Below are positions 33,891-46,100 of a stretch of 64,000 nucleotides of DNA, piece after piece; within the stretch, counting starts at the first letter, position 1, and each line of letters opens with the position of its first letter. Below the pieces are notes generated by a model that saw only the letters and a program-made list of their open reading frames with translations, made no database searches and was not told where the DNA came from. Origin of the DNA: Chondrilla cf. caribensis (lineage: Eukaryota; Porifera; Demospongiae; Chondrillida; Chondrillidae). The stretch is taken from positions 1,788,663 through 1,852,662 of the forward strand of contig OZ026558.1 of NCBI GenBank assembly GCA_964020155.1. The letters run 5' to 3'. A program made the translations under genes and the position numbers.

Positions 33891-34541
33891 CAGGGCCGGA
33901 GCAAGCTCTGCGGTAGTGGTACGGCCATCAGCGTAGCATAGTGAATCATGTTAGCATTCACATGACATGAAATTAGATGCATCATTATACGGTCCAGTGT
34001 TTCCCCCAGGCCATTTTAGCAGGGCACCCTACCCTGCTAAAATTTCTGACCGCCCTTCTATTTTTCATAACAATAATATTATTATTATAAAACTAAAATT
34101 ATTAGACATGTGTGTGGCTATACAAAAGTGGATGAGGCATATCTGTATTAATTTTACTGTTTCACGTGGTAATGGCGTCTTTTTTAGGTTCAGAAGAGCC
34201 TTCGCTGAAGTTATCGCTTTCGACGAAGCTTCAGCGCACGAATTTCAGCCAAATTTCTTAGTCTCGGCATTCAAAATCGGCGTTTTAGAAGTTGCGCAAT
34301 AGACATCATGGCGACTTCGAGCATAGTATCAGATAATGAAGCTTAGTTTGAAAGAAATTGTGAACGAAATTCTCTGTAAGGGGGCCAATGTTACATTTAC
34401 CAATGTTAGACTGATAATATTCAGTTAAGGTTATCATATCTTTGGTTGATGCCATGTTAGTGACACTTTAATTTTTTAAGGCCATGGTCAAAAAGTGGTA
34501 CGGCCATGGCCGTAGTAGCCGTACCAGTTGCGCCGGCCCTG
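33891..34541. mobile_element. hAT-like non-autonomous element (651 bp)
   Basis: The ends CAGGGCCGGAGCAA and TTGCGCCGGCCCTG are inverted copies. Flanking TTACA is present on both sides (33886-33890 and 34542-34546). The paralogous relic at about 24707 has no insert. Subterminal GTGGTACGGCC repeats flank the ends. CAG-starting ends suggest hAT, but a 5-bp duplication is shorter than the usual 8, so the superfamily is tentative. The 111-codon ORF inside has no recognisable domain. Confidence 0.78.
34014..34042. repeat. Perfect 11-bp hairpin inside the hAT-like element
   Basis: TTTTAGCAGGG and CCCTGCTAAAA are perfect inverted arms around a 7-nt loop. It could be an internal palindrome of the element or the end of a second nested insertion. 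Confidence 0.7.
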
Positions 34542-34611
34542 TTACATGTACACACACACACACACAATTCTAAAGTTTCCATATTATAGTATACATAATA
34601 CAATTCAAAAC

Positions 34612-34815
34612 TAGACTCTGGTCAATGTTATGAAGATTCATCAACCCCTTATGAAGCTCCTCATAGCTGGCAAATCCAGTAACTGGTTCAATAATCTCTT
34701 TTCATTTTGAATCAAGTACTTTGAGAACCCTTTCAGTAAGATAACAGGGGCTTTCAAATTGAAACATCTTCATCTCCTCCCATTCGAAGTTGATGAGTGA
34801 TCTGTTATCTATTGA
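34612..34815 (-). pseudogene. Sulfotransferase 3'-end relic
   Basis: Degraded copy of the sulfotransferase C-terminal region: GKLDSSQH-like end, the FASYEELHKGL equivalent, and the ERVLKVLDS region. It is joined after a deletion to the central part that lies before VHQLRTGG. It shows that the sulfotransferase and membrane-family blocks were once mixed by duplication. Confidence 0.75.
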
Positions 34816-36495
34816 TTTCCTGGTCAATAGCAACGATTGTTGTCATAAAGTGTTTAATTGTCATCAACCTAAACTGTCAATTAATGATGGATTTACCCGA
34901 TTAGTTATACTGTAACAGTTAGAACTTGATGTCAAAGACACAGTTTCTCCATTGTACTCATTTAGGCCACAATGTCAATATATATTCTGTATTTGCTTTA
35001 TTATATTTTGGAATTGAGAAAGAGTGTATACTGGACCCTGCTGTCTGATTATTATGGTTAGACCTGATGTACATATGCCTGTACCATATTATATAGCAGA
35101 AAAATTTCACATAGAATATTTCGGGATTTCGCACATTTCGGTATAAATTTTGTGATTTGTTTGTTGAATCATGTTTTGCATTTGTTTTTTTGATGTATTC
35201 ACTTCTAATGATCTACGAATAAACTTGGGAATTGGATTAAATTGCGAATAATGCTAAATATATATTATTCTATGTGTTATGCATGCATTATATGAGTATG
35301 ATATTAAGGTGTATCAATGAGTGTGGATACCTCTAGGGTATATGAGTGAAGGTGTTGGGTTTGTGCCTATATATAGGTGTAGAGGTCCTTGGGTATATTA
35401 TGTATACCAGTTCATACACAGTGTGGAGGTGGGTGTGAATGCATGGGTTGCATGGGGTCTACAGGTTAGTGTGGATGATGTGGGTGTGTGGGTGTCTGGT
35501 GGGTGTGGATGGTGGTGTTGCCAACGGAATGCAACGTCAATTTATATTTTTATAATGTAACAGAAGATTGAGAGTTTTCTGATATATATAATACTATTTA
35601 GTTACTGTAACTGTAAATCAGCTAGCATGTAAATTTGTATAGTCCTAAGTGTATAAAAATCCTATTTTGCACATCAACTTATACTAGTTGATATTCACTA
35701 AAAATGCATATGACCCCACGATATTGGTATATAACCAATAATTAAAGTAGCAGTCTTATATGTCATTGCCCATGGTACATATAATAGCATAGATTTATAC
35801 TTGCAATCAAACTTCGAGGCCACCAAAGTATCTATGATTGTAGCTTCTGACCTAGCAGTATGCAATTATTTAATCTCTACCTATATAAACAATAATTGGC
35901 ACTTTACCTGTAAAACTGCACCACTAACGTAATAATTGATTGCACTTACTTGAAATGATTTTGCATGAGTGGTATATTTAATGTATTGCGATATAAATGC
36001 TAGACTGTATGTGAATTCATGTGGCATGCAGATCATAATTATTCATGAATTGAGTCAAGTGAAAGAATTTTAAATATAATTGATCATGTAGTGTATTCAA
36101 AACAAAATATAACATTATACTGCCATTATATTAGGTGAACATGTTGCCAAAACAGGATTGATAGATTACAAATTCTTACATACCTACAATCAGTAGATTA
36201 CATATATCCTATGTATTCCAGCTTGTTCACTGTACATGCTTGTAATATTCTACCAATAATATTCTGCTATTATTGTAGATGTTACTTTCACCTTTTTCAT
36301 TTTAAATTTATTATTTTTAGCTGCACGCTCTATATAGCTGTATTGTGCATATTATTAATCACTCCACTATATTAAACTGCATTATGTATTGTGATTGGAA
36401 AATATGTGTGTTGACAATGTGTACTTGTACGTTAATTTGCATGTTAATTATGAATTAATATGTTACTACTTTACTGTTATTAATTTGCTGCATTG
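34816..36495. other. Intergenic block alpha, copy 3
   Basis: 34980-36495 is a third, more diverged copy of the flank found 3' of genes A and B (17040-18690, 25100-27490). No gene is supported. Confidence 0.6.
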
Positions 36496-38583
36496 TTAGA
36501 CCACAAGGGGCGCTTGCAAGTCATTATTGTCCTTCTCCAGATGACGGCCAGTGAGTGCTTTGCAACCCGTACTTGATTCTGTGCCTGTGTGACTTGATTT
36601 GTGATTGTTGCTTGGGGTTGCTTGCAACCATTTCCCAATTATCCTAGTCAAAATGAAAGTTAGTACTCCCAGGATTAGTGGAAAAGTAATGGAGGCTATA
36701 AATCTCTCACTTCCTTGTTGACTAGCTGTATTCCTAGCATAGCTGCTGGAAGCTAGTGCTACACAGAAACACATGACCATTGCCAGCAGTGCAACGAGTA
36801 TGACAGCATGTTTCATTTGTTTTCTCTGCCATTCCGGTCTCTGGTGGCTCGGAGAAAAGATGTATGCCGAAATGACAAACATCAAAGCAAATATGTTTGT
36901 GATGCAGAAGACAGAGAGAATGAGCACCATAGTGTTAGTGATAACAGTGAACGGCTCAGCGAGAATAGTGAATGCAATAATTGTTCCATGAGTTGCAGCG
37001 AATAATAAAGTTGCGAGGTTGACCCATAGCCCCACTCCAAACACAAGTGACTTGGCCCGTTTTGTATTGCAGCAACAGAACAGTACACTGACCGGTAACA
37101 TGAGAATGTAGGGAATGGCTGGTGGCTTAGTCTTGTATGCGAAGTATATGGCAATGGGAAGTACTACAAATGTGGGGCAGACAGCTGTCATCAAGAGTGC
37201 CACGTAATAAGTTATTTCGCCTATAGTCACTGGCTTTACTGCTCTACAGTTGAGAATGATGATGATAGCTGCAATTGGTAGCATGAGAAGACTGCTACAT
37301 GTAACACCGCACATGATTCCATAGTATTTGTAAGTGTAGGAATAAGTCTGCTGTGCGTAATAGTCCATGTGATGACCAAGTACATATATGATACCAATCA
37401 GGATCAAAGTGTTTTCAATCAGTAATCCAGCTATCAGAATTGTTCGTGTTACAGTGTAGCGGTAACGGGGAGAGCTGTACGCATAAGGATATTCATAGAA
37501 TCCTTCACCTTTGTTGCAACTCATCAGGGCAATCCCAGCATGTCTCTTCACCTTCTCTCCTAGTGCAAAATCTTGAAGCTGTTACAGGACATAAAATACA
37601 TGATAATAATAATCTACAGCAATTATGCAATAGGATTGTATTCACTATGAAATCAAATGCTGTATAGTATAACCATCATAATACAGGTAAACCGCTTTAC
37701 ACTTTTATGCAGGAAGTCTATCAAAGAACATGCGTTGTGGCCACAGATGCATTCTAATACACAGTAATAGTATTGGTTAAAGAATTATAATTTTCTGATC
37801 TGGAAATCATGACAGTCCATGGCCATGTACGGTAACTGGAACACATGCTTTACTACTTTGTCAAATAATACTAGCAATTATCTTAAGTGTAGTTGAGATT
37901 GTCATGAATTCTTGTTTTCAAAGGGGCACGCAAACTATCAAAGAGATTCATAGATGTCATATTGAAAGGGGACTGAGGACACAGGCTATGTTGTTCTATT
38001 TATCATTTGCGCTAAAATACATTAAATTTTATAATATACAGTGCAAAATCTCACAATTGATATAATATTATATATAATATATGTGAGTATTTCATATTAA
38101 TCATTCTACTAGCCTAAATATGTGACTTACTGATGTTGTTATCCTTAGAAGAGTCTTGTTTATATCTTGTTCATTGCAAATGCAAGGGACGGTAATGTTC
38201 ACTGTCTCAGGCTCCCATTCTTTAAAATAGTTCAAAGTGTATAGTGACAGGCGGTTCAAAATATCTGGTCTACTGTACAGGAACGCTATCGAAGATAGCC
38301 AAACCCATTGCACACCATTACAGGTATCCAGGGACCTTGGACAGGTGGTTTCAGATCCATTTGGAAGAACAGCCTAATAGTTTACCAATAGGGACAAAGG
38401 TAAATGTCCATAAGGAGGATATAGAGCTTGATATAGTGTGTCCCTGTTGAGACTGTTGTTGCCAAAGGTGGCCTTTTCGAACTCCACATAGTTGGAAACA
38501 CAGCCGGATGTCAGTGTGCTAGAGTCAGCATCGTACACTGGCAGTAGAGTCAGAAGTCCAAACACTGCGAAAAATATGTACAT
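36496..38583 (-). pseudogene. Membrane protein family, gene C (two exons, one in-frame stop)
   Basis: Diverged paralog. Exon 1 is 38131-38583 (151 codons, start MYIFFAVFG) and exon 2 is 36496-37578 (360 codons plus stop). The 552-bp intron has the same phase-0 borders. The FYPPxGHLP block is present as LYPPYGHLPLS, and exon 2 keeps about eight hydrophobic segments, PYILMLPVSVLFCCCNT and FSPSHQRPEW. A TAG at 38374-38376 interrupts exon 1 right after the LLVNY codons, with the frame continuing normally beyond it (AVLPNGSE). This is the only visible lesion. It could be a young pseudogene, a polymorphism or a sequencing error. The tail (ENDLQAPLVV-like) differs from the acidic tail of A and B. 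Confidence 0.8.
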
Positions 38584-41387
38584 GATATTACCTCCCCGAG
38601 TGAACTAAGTAAGAGCTTTATCAGTCGGCTATATATATTTTAGCTATGAACATTTTTGTAGCTTCACCATGAAATAACATTCTATCCATTTTCAATTATC
38701 CATTGGCCCAGATCACTCATTGCATTTTCAACACAACATGTTTACGTAACATTGTGAATGAGAATCAGTTGACCATAAAATTTTGACCATGCAGTTTATA
38801 AGTCCAGCTGCAATATTATAAAATTATATGATTATAATTAGAAATGTACTTGTCCAGCATATAAGATGCACATTTAATTTATTATTGCAAAATCAAAGTG
38901 GAAGTTATGAGTCACTGTATTCAAATAAAATATTTAAGTCTGATTATCATTAATAGAGCAAACAATTCCACTGATCACTTGAAGTGATGAAAATCTACTT
39001 CCAACTCCTTATACCCATAACCGGTACTGAATAGGTTTAATTCCATGAATCCCATTTAATGATAGATTGTATTCTATAAAATTCTGTATTGTAAGTCTAA
39101 ACTGATGCCTGTCCACATTAAAAGGAAGTTTAGTTTCAGTAATTACATACAGATCTATATTCCTCTATCTTTAGATTAGTGGGAAAATACAAATATATCA
39201 TTTCTTGACATGGAAGGTACTGGCGTACCTCTGAAAAAGCTCGAATATTTTCATTGCCAAAAAGCTCGAATATTTCATGGTTTGGTGTCTTCAGTGCACT
39301 TTACATCCGAGATCCATTAGAGGCAGGTTAAAACAGGCTATAGTTTGGCTAAGAAAGAACTTATGTAATATCGGAAGTTAAGATATCCCTAATTACTTTA
39401 CATTGTGTTATCTGTTCATTGGCAATTGAATTAAACTAGACCACAATCCTACAAACATCTATTTACTGTATTGAATTCATGGAAATTCTATAATTATTGT
39501 TATAATATTATTATAATCAATATTTGTTTTTATTGTGAATGGAATTATACTACACAAGCTAGTATCGCATGGGCAGCAGTGTTAACATCAATTTGTCAGT
39601 GTTGTTACACAGTAAATTCAATAAGTTAATGATCATACCTATCCATGTGCAACTCTTTTGATTAGTCTCAATGTTCTCATCCTATACACACATGTTCACC
39701 CTAATGCGATGATGAATGGATACCTAATATTAATAATATGATTGTATAGCGATAAGAATGCTTGCTTTCAGTTGTACATTAACATGGATAGCATGATATA
39801 CTTTTCGTTGGACTGTGATGAAAGCATTTTGATAGTTCGAAATCAAACAGCAACTACATACATTTAGATGCTATTATGTGCCATTAGCTATGTTTTCTAT
39901 TATAATATTAGAATCCGCCCACATCAGAGAATTGACAACAATATGCAGCAATTCTATTATAATGTGTCAAGCTAGCTGTCAATGTCATGATTGAGACATG
40001 AGCCCCGGACGATTAATGTCAATGCCCAAGGGCTTGTCTTACAGCCTTTGTGGAAGTTCTTATATCAGCTGCTAAATATTGCACATAGAAACCCAGGACC
40101 AACATCACTGAACATGTGATCCACATGTTATTGTGCGTAGTAATGATGAAATAGGAGTGTATTCATTGTGAAATCAGATACTGTAACAGTTCTACGTATA
40201 CTTCTGTTTCAATACAAATTCAAAAATCTATTGTACCATTTACATAATACATGGTTTCCATTTCAGTGCAAACTATTGTTGCATGAGAACCAAACATGTT
40301 GATCTATAGCGTATAGCTATATGGACCTGTGTACCCATGTTACACAAACTAGTATTGCATGAACAGCAACATGATGTGTTAACAGCATATTAGGTCAACG
40401 TTTTTACACTGTAATTTCAATATGTTAATAATTATACCTAGCTCTTCTGGTTAGTTTGAATGTTCCCATCCTATGCACACATGTTGAATCATTTGTATAG
40501 ATACTTATTGATTGATACTTAATATTAATTGATACTTAGTGTATTATACATATTATATATGATTGTGTAGTAATAGGAATATTTGCTTTCAGTTGTACAT
40601 TAACATGGATAGGAAGATACACTTCTTTGTTTGATTGTGATAAAGACATCTCAATAGTTTAAGATCATGCAGCAAGTACTTGAATTTTGATATCTATTGT
40701 GTGCTATATTAGCTGTATTCCCTATTAAAATAATTAGCATCTGTCCTCATAAAGATGACACCAATATACAGCAATTTATAATGTGTCGAACTAGCTATTT
40801 CATAGTTACCAAACAGACAGCTGAATCAGTTTTTAGTTGTTATAATCATAGCAACAGGTCATGGTTGAGACATGCACCCTAGGACAATATGATGTGTAAA
40901 ATGCCAATTCCCAAGGGCACCTCTCACTGCCCTTATGGCTGTTTGTACCTGCTAAATAATGCACACATAGTAACTTGTGACTTACCAATGACAGCATGAA
41001 CTTGTGATCCACATGTTATTGTTGTATTGCTGAAATAGGAGTGTATTTGTTATGAAATAGAATACTAGCAGTTACATATAGTTGGTATTTATTTTTTATT
41101 CAAACTATTGTATTGTTGCATGTGTACACACGTGTCGAAGTAGAATGCATAGACAAATGGACCTGTGCATCTATGTTTTTGAAACAAATCTTCTTTTCAG
41201 GTGTCCATTCACCCGCATATGTATGCTCACAATTGACATGTAATATTATCATAATAATAGCATACCTTCTCGAAACAGAATTTATCTTCAATTTAATTGA
41301 TTAATTGAAAATGAGATGTAAACCATTTGTAACTCACAACAAAAAGAAAATCCCAAAATCAACAAAATATCATAAACATGATAATAA
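38584..41387. other. Intergenic with an internal ~0.7-kb tandem duplication
   Basis: No gene. 39536-40150 and 40330-41040 are imperfect direct copies; both share an ACACAAACTAGTATTGCATG-like start, CCATCCTATGCACACATGTT and GCTTTCAGTTGTACATTAAC. The rest is AT-rich without recognisable features. Confidence 0.65.
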
Positions 41388-41770
41388 TATGTGATAGGAT
41401 CTGAGAAAAGGGGTCCTATGGTGCTAACATTCGATTCCGAGTTAACCCTACCAAGTTAAAACACGTGTACTGATCTACAGAATGCCACTTTAAATTTCTG
41501 CATAGCTTATTTGGTTCCGAAGATACATGCGATTGAATGTTACCGTAAACGTAACCACCATTCCGAGAAAGGCGATTATTTCTTACATCTGGACATTCCG
41601 TATATCTTTATATAATTTTTGATGTCATCTGGGCCCATAGACTTGACTTTTTAGAATGGATTTATAGCAGACAAAATATCCCAAAAAATTACATGAAAAC
41701 ATGTTTTGACTCGTATCTCAGTTTACACAACAGCGCCATAAGACCCTTTTTCTCAGATCCTATCACATAC
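41388..41770. mobile_element. MITE (383 bp), same family as 10585-11221
   Basis: Inverted ends of about 27 bp: the left starts TATGTGATAGGATCTGAGAA, and the right is its complement apart from one or two bases. The internal block GAGTTAACCCTACC and TTCCGAAGATACATGCGA is shared with 10640-10740. It is a non-coding DNA transposon derivative. Confidence 0.78.
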
Positions 41771-41864
41771 TATGCTCATGATATTTTGTTGATTTATATT
41801 ATTATCTACATATTTATTATCTGTTTGGTTATTAATAATTACTTACAATTTAGATTACAAGCAA

Positions 41865-42080
41865 CCATCTAATAACCATGTACATACTGGCAACCATGTA
41901 CGTAATAACCTTGTAACAACATTGTAACAAGCTTGTAACAAGGTTGTTACAAGTGTATGTGTATAGCAACCTTGTAGCAACCATGCATGCACCACCATAA
42001 TCATTGCACATGTTACTTGGCCTTGTATAAACTAAGTGTATATTGTATACATATACAACCCTGTGACAAACCTGTAACAA
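41865..42080. repeat. Degenerate minisatellite of AACCTTGTAACAA units
   Basis: About ten imperfect copies of a 10-18 bp unit (CAACCATGTAC, CCTTGTAACAA, GCTTGTAACAA, CAACCTTGTAGCAACC), some in inverted orientation (GGTTGTTACAAG). It is non-coding. Confidence 0.7.
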
Positions 42081-43176
42081 GAGGACCATTTTCACCCACT
42101 ACATGATACTGTGTACATTTTATAATAAACATTATAATTGACATCAAAAACAACAGTTATACTATTGAAGCCAAATAAATGGTAATGTAAACATTATATA
42201 TATATTATAGAAAATTGTATATAGATCATCATTAAAGACCCTTTAGAATATATGAAGCTTTGCCATGGTATTTTGGTATGTGTATCCAAATTTAAATTTT
42301 ACATACCTCATTAATTGATTGTTTTGGCGTTTGGGATGTTTGCAATTGTAGACTTGTTCTGTTCATTATCCCTCATGCAAACATACTATTAGTAGTTTCT
42401 TTTCGCTCTTTTAACCTCTATTATACTTAAATACGTATATTGTAATTGTTGTTGGGAAAATCCGTTTGGATTCAGGAGCATTTAAAAACGCAGTCTGGTG
42501 AAGAGAGTTTTTTCATCTGGACGTTTCAACCATGTGGGTCGTCTTCAGCAATTGGGGTGCCTTGGGCTCCCAACAACAGTTGGAAACTTCGCAGTCCAAA
42601 ATCCCTATTCGATTGTATATTGTAATGATAATAATAATAATAATGATAATCTGTTTTTTTGTTTATTCACTGTTATAATATTAATAATAATAGTAATTCT
42701 AAAATAATAATACTAATAATAAATATGTACATTTTCATTAAGTTGTGGTTCACGCACTTCTTTCATTGTTTCAAAATGTAGATTGTTGTCTACGTGTCTA
42801 CACCAATAATGTGGTTGGGATTGTTTTAAATTTATTCATATCCAGATAATATAATGATTTCAGGCATCATTAGTTTCAACATGATTCACACAATAATAAT
42901 TATAATATTATTAATGGCAATAGCTACACAGTACAATATATTAAGTAATTGTCCACAACCTATAACAATTTAACTGTAATAATATTAATAATACAGAGAG
43001 TGCGAGTGACTCACATATGATATTCAATTTGACAATATTGAATTGTATTATAAAATACATTATTAAATCAATGATTGGTATTGTCATGTACTTTGTACAT
43101 GATAATATGTAAACTAAATATTGCATGATGCATTTCATGGTGCGTTTGTCACTTTAGGGTGTAGCAGAAGTAATGT
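42081..43176. other. Intergenic, AT-rich
   Basis: No gene seen. A 42450-42610 segment with more balanced composition (GGTCGTCTTCAGCAATTGGGG) could be a fragment of a repeat, but I cannot identify it. Confidence 0.5.
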
Positions 43177-46100
43177 TCACTCCTCTTCTTCTTCCATGAC
43201 GATATACTGTGTTTTTTTCAGTGGTTTTCTCAATAAAATTGTTATCAACTTCTGGAGTCCAAAGGTAACAGTTCCAAGAATAAGTGGAATAACAACTGAT
43301 GCTGTCAGAGATACAAAAGTACCTTGCTTTGTATCCACGTTGATGACATAACCATTGGAACCAAAGGCTGCACAGAAGCAGCAGATTATTGCCATTAAAA
43401 GGATTAGTGCGACAGCATTAAACATCGTTCTCCCTCCTCCCTGTGGTCTTTGATGCTTTGGAGTGAAAATATAAGCCGAAATGGTAAACGCCAGGGCTGT
43501 GATGTTGGTGAGGCTTAATGTGAGAAGGATTAATACCAAAGTGTTTGTTATCACTGCAAATGGTTTGGCTAATACTGCAAACAGTGTGAGTGACAATGTA
43601 ATCAAAACACTCTGGAAAGCTACCATGTTGATCCACAGTGCCGTCCCAAATAGAAGTGACTTCACATGCTTTGTATTACAGCAACAGAACAGTACGGCAA
43701 CTGGTATCATGAGAATGTAGGGAATGGCAGGTGGTGCGGTCTTGTATGAAAAATATATAGCAATGGGCAATCCTGGAAGAATACCCATTGCTATTCCAAA
43801 GATGTATGGAATTATAAGTCTCTTGTTGCTGTCATCTGATAGGAGTAGCTGCTTGACTACTGATATGTGTCCATAAAACAACACTGTTGCAGTTATTAAT
43901 CCAATCACAGTCACTCCCCACATTAAGCCGTAGTACTGGTACGAATAGGAATAGCTTTGGTCAATGCAGTGTTTTATTTGCCTTTTTATCACCCCTATAG
44001 CAATTAACCACAGCAGAACGACTTCCAGTATGCCTCCAATTAGGAAATACACTCCATATCTAACAGTGATATGGTGGAATTTGCTACCACTGATTCTACT
44101 GGGTAGGATGTATGTTGCATCATTGGCAGTTCTTTTGATGACAACAATCCCACTATGTGTCTTCCTTTTTAGTTCACCAAGTGCATAGTCTTGGAGCTAC
44201 ATGCATGGGGAGAAAATTGGAACTACTTTACAAACATGAGTGAAATATCAGACTGATAAAAATGATTTCCATAATATAGAATACCATTATTACGTACGTG
44301 TTATTATATAGTATAAAAGTAAAGTGTTAAAAAGGGAGAGTTGCACAACATGAATGAATCAGATGTACCTTGAAAGCCCTCATTATGATGATATGTTAAC
44401 AATAAGAACAATTCCCATTACGAGAGAACACCTGTCTTTATCCAAACCATGGAGAGTCATTTGTGACATATAACACTGTATAATAATTATTATCATTACT
44501 GTCATTATCATAATATCATAAAATATCATTATACTGCATATTTTATTATTCCACAGTGAATTAATAATTGTTATAATTGTGGATGGCCACATATTTATGA
44601 CACAAGGTACTATAGAAACTCCAAGCTGAGACAGATCATGTTCTCTGTATTCAGTTATTGAGTATTAATTTACTAAGTATCACAGCTACTTATTGCTGTG
44701 TATGATTGGAATCATCCCATATGCCATATGCACTAAATAAATGGGAGCAGCACATGTACCAACTTGAAATTGATCTGCTAAGGGAACATTTCTGTTATCA
44801 AGTTTAGAACAAACATATACTTAATATAATTTTGAGTATGCAGCCCTCAAGTGATGAATCCCAAAGGAAGCATTAATATTTCTTATAGTAACAGCCACAT
44901 ACATACATGGGTAGGCTCACTCAGGCTGTAGAAGACTGCATAACTAAACCCATATAACCATGAAATCATGTACTGTGTATGTAATATAATAATATGTAAT
45001 ATTTTTGACCGTACTCAGGAAAAGGGAGTCTTTTGGTGGATTTCACCGAATTTGCATTTTGGTATCACTGGAACGCACCTCCAACGCTCTACAACATGGT
45101 GCAAATAGTGTGTCGATAGCTTATTCTATTCCAAAGTTACATGCAAATTAGTCCCAATATTGCACATACTCGAATTTTAGAAATCGAACATTTTCAGCTT
45201 CACTCCCAGAAAGTAGTATAATACAGTGAATTCTCATTAATCTACCACCACTTTATCTCCAAAACCTCCATGGGAATGTTCATTCCTGTTCGCCAGACGT
45301 TGCTTACAAAGCCCATATAGGGGCGGCCACAGGAGGAATTTGACAACTTCCATCAATAAAGCGGTCGAGGAAGAGAAAGACTCCATCAAATGCCCCCACA
45401 CAAAGTCCATATCAGATCCGCTGAAGTCCCTAGCAGCTCGGTTTCAGCAAAGATAGAAGAAGGGGACTTCCAGGGTGCAGTCCGTCTGGCCAGCTCATCA
45501 GACACATTTGCCCCCATTGATGATCATACACTGGAGATCCTCAGAGAGAAACATTCACCTCCTCACCCCGCCTCCAACATCCCACCATTTCAATCCCAGG
45601 AGGAAGACCTTATCATTAGCTCTTCTGTAGTACGTAAAGCCATCTATTCCTTTCCAGCAGGCTCTGCTGGGGGGCCCGATGGGCTGTGCCCTCAACACCT
45701 CAAGAACATTCTAGTTAATGCTGGAGACGAGCTGGAAAGTGAAATCATGCACTCCGTCACCACCTTCGTCAACTTGGTGTCCAGGGGTGAGGTCCTACCA
45801 TCTGCCTGTCCCTTCTTCTTTGGAACTTAACTCATTGGACTGAACAAGAAAGATGGTGGAGTAAGACCAATTGCAGTAGGATTTACACTACACCGCTTAG
45901 CAGCCAAATGCTGTGCCATCTACATCAAAGATGAAATGGGATCCCTCCTCTCTCCATCTCAGCCTGGGTACGGCACCAGCAATGGTTCTGAAGCTGCTGT
46001 TCATGCAGCCAGGACCTATCTATCCAATATGGGTGAGGATAAGCTCCTGCTCAAGTTAGACTTCAACAACGCCTTCAATTCAATCCGACGTGATAAGATG

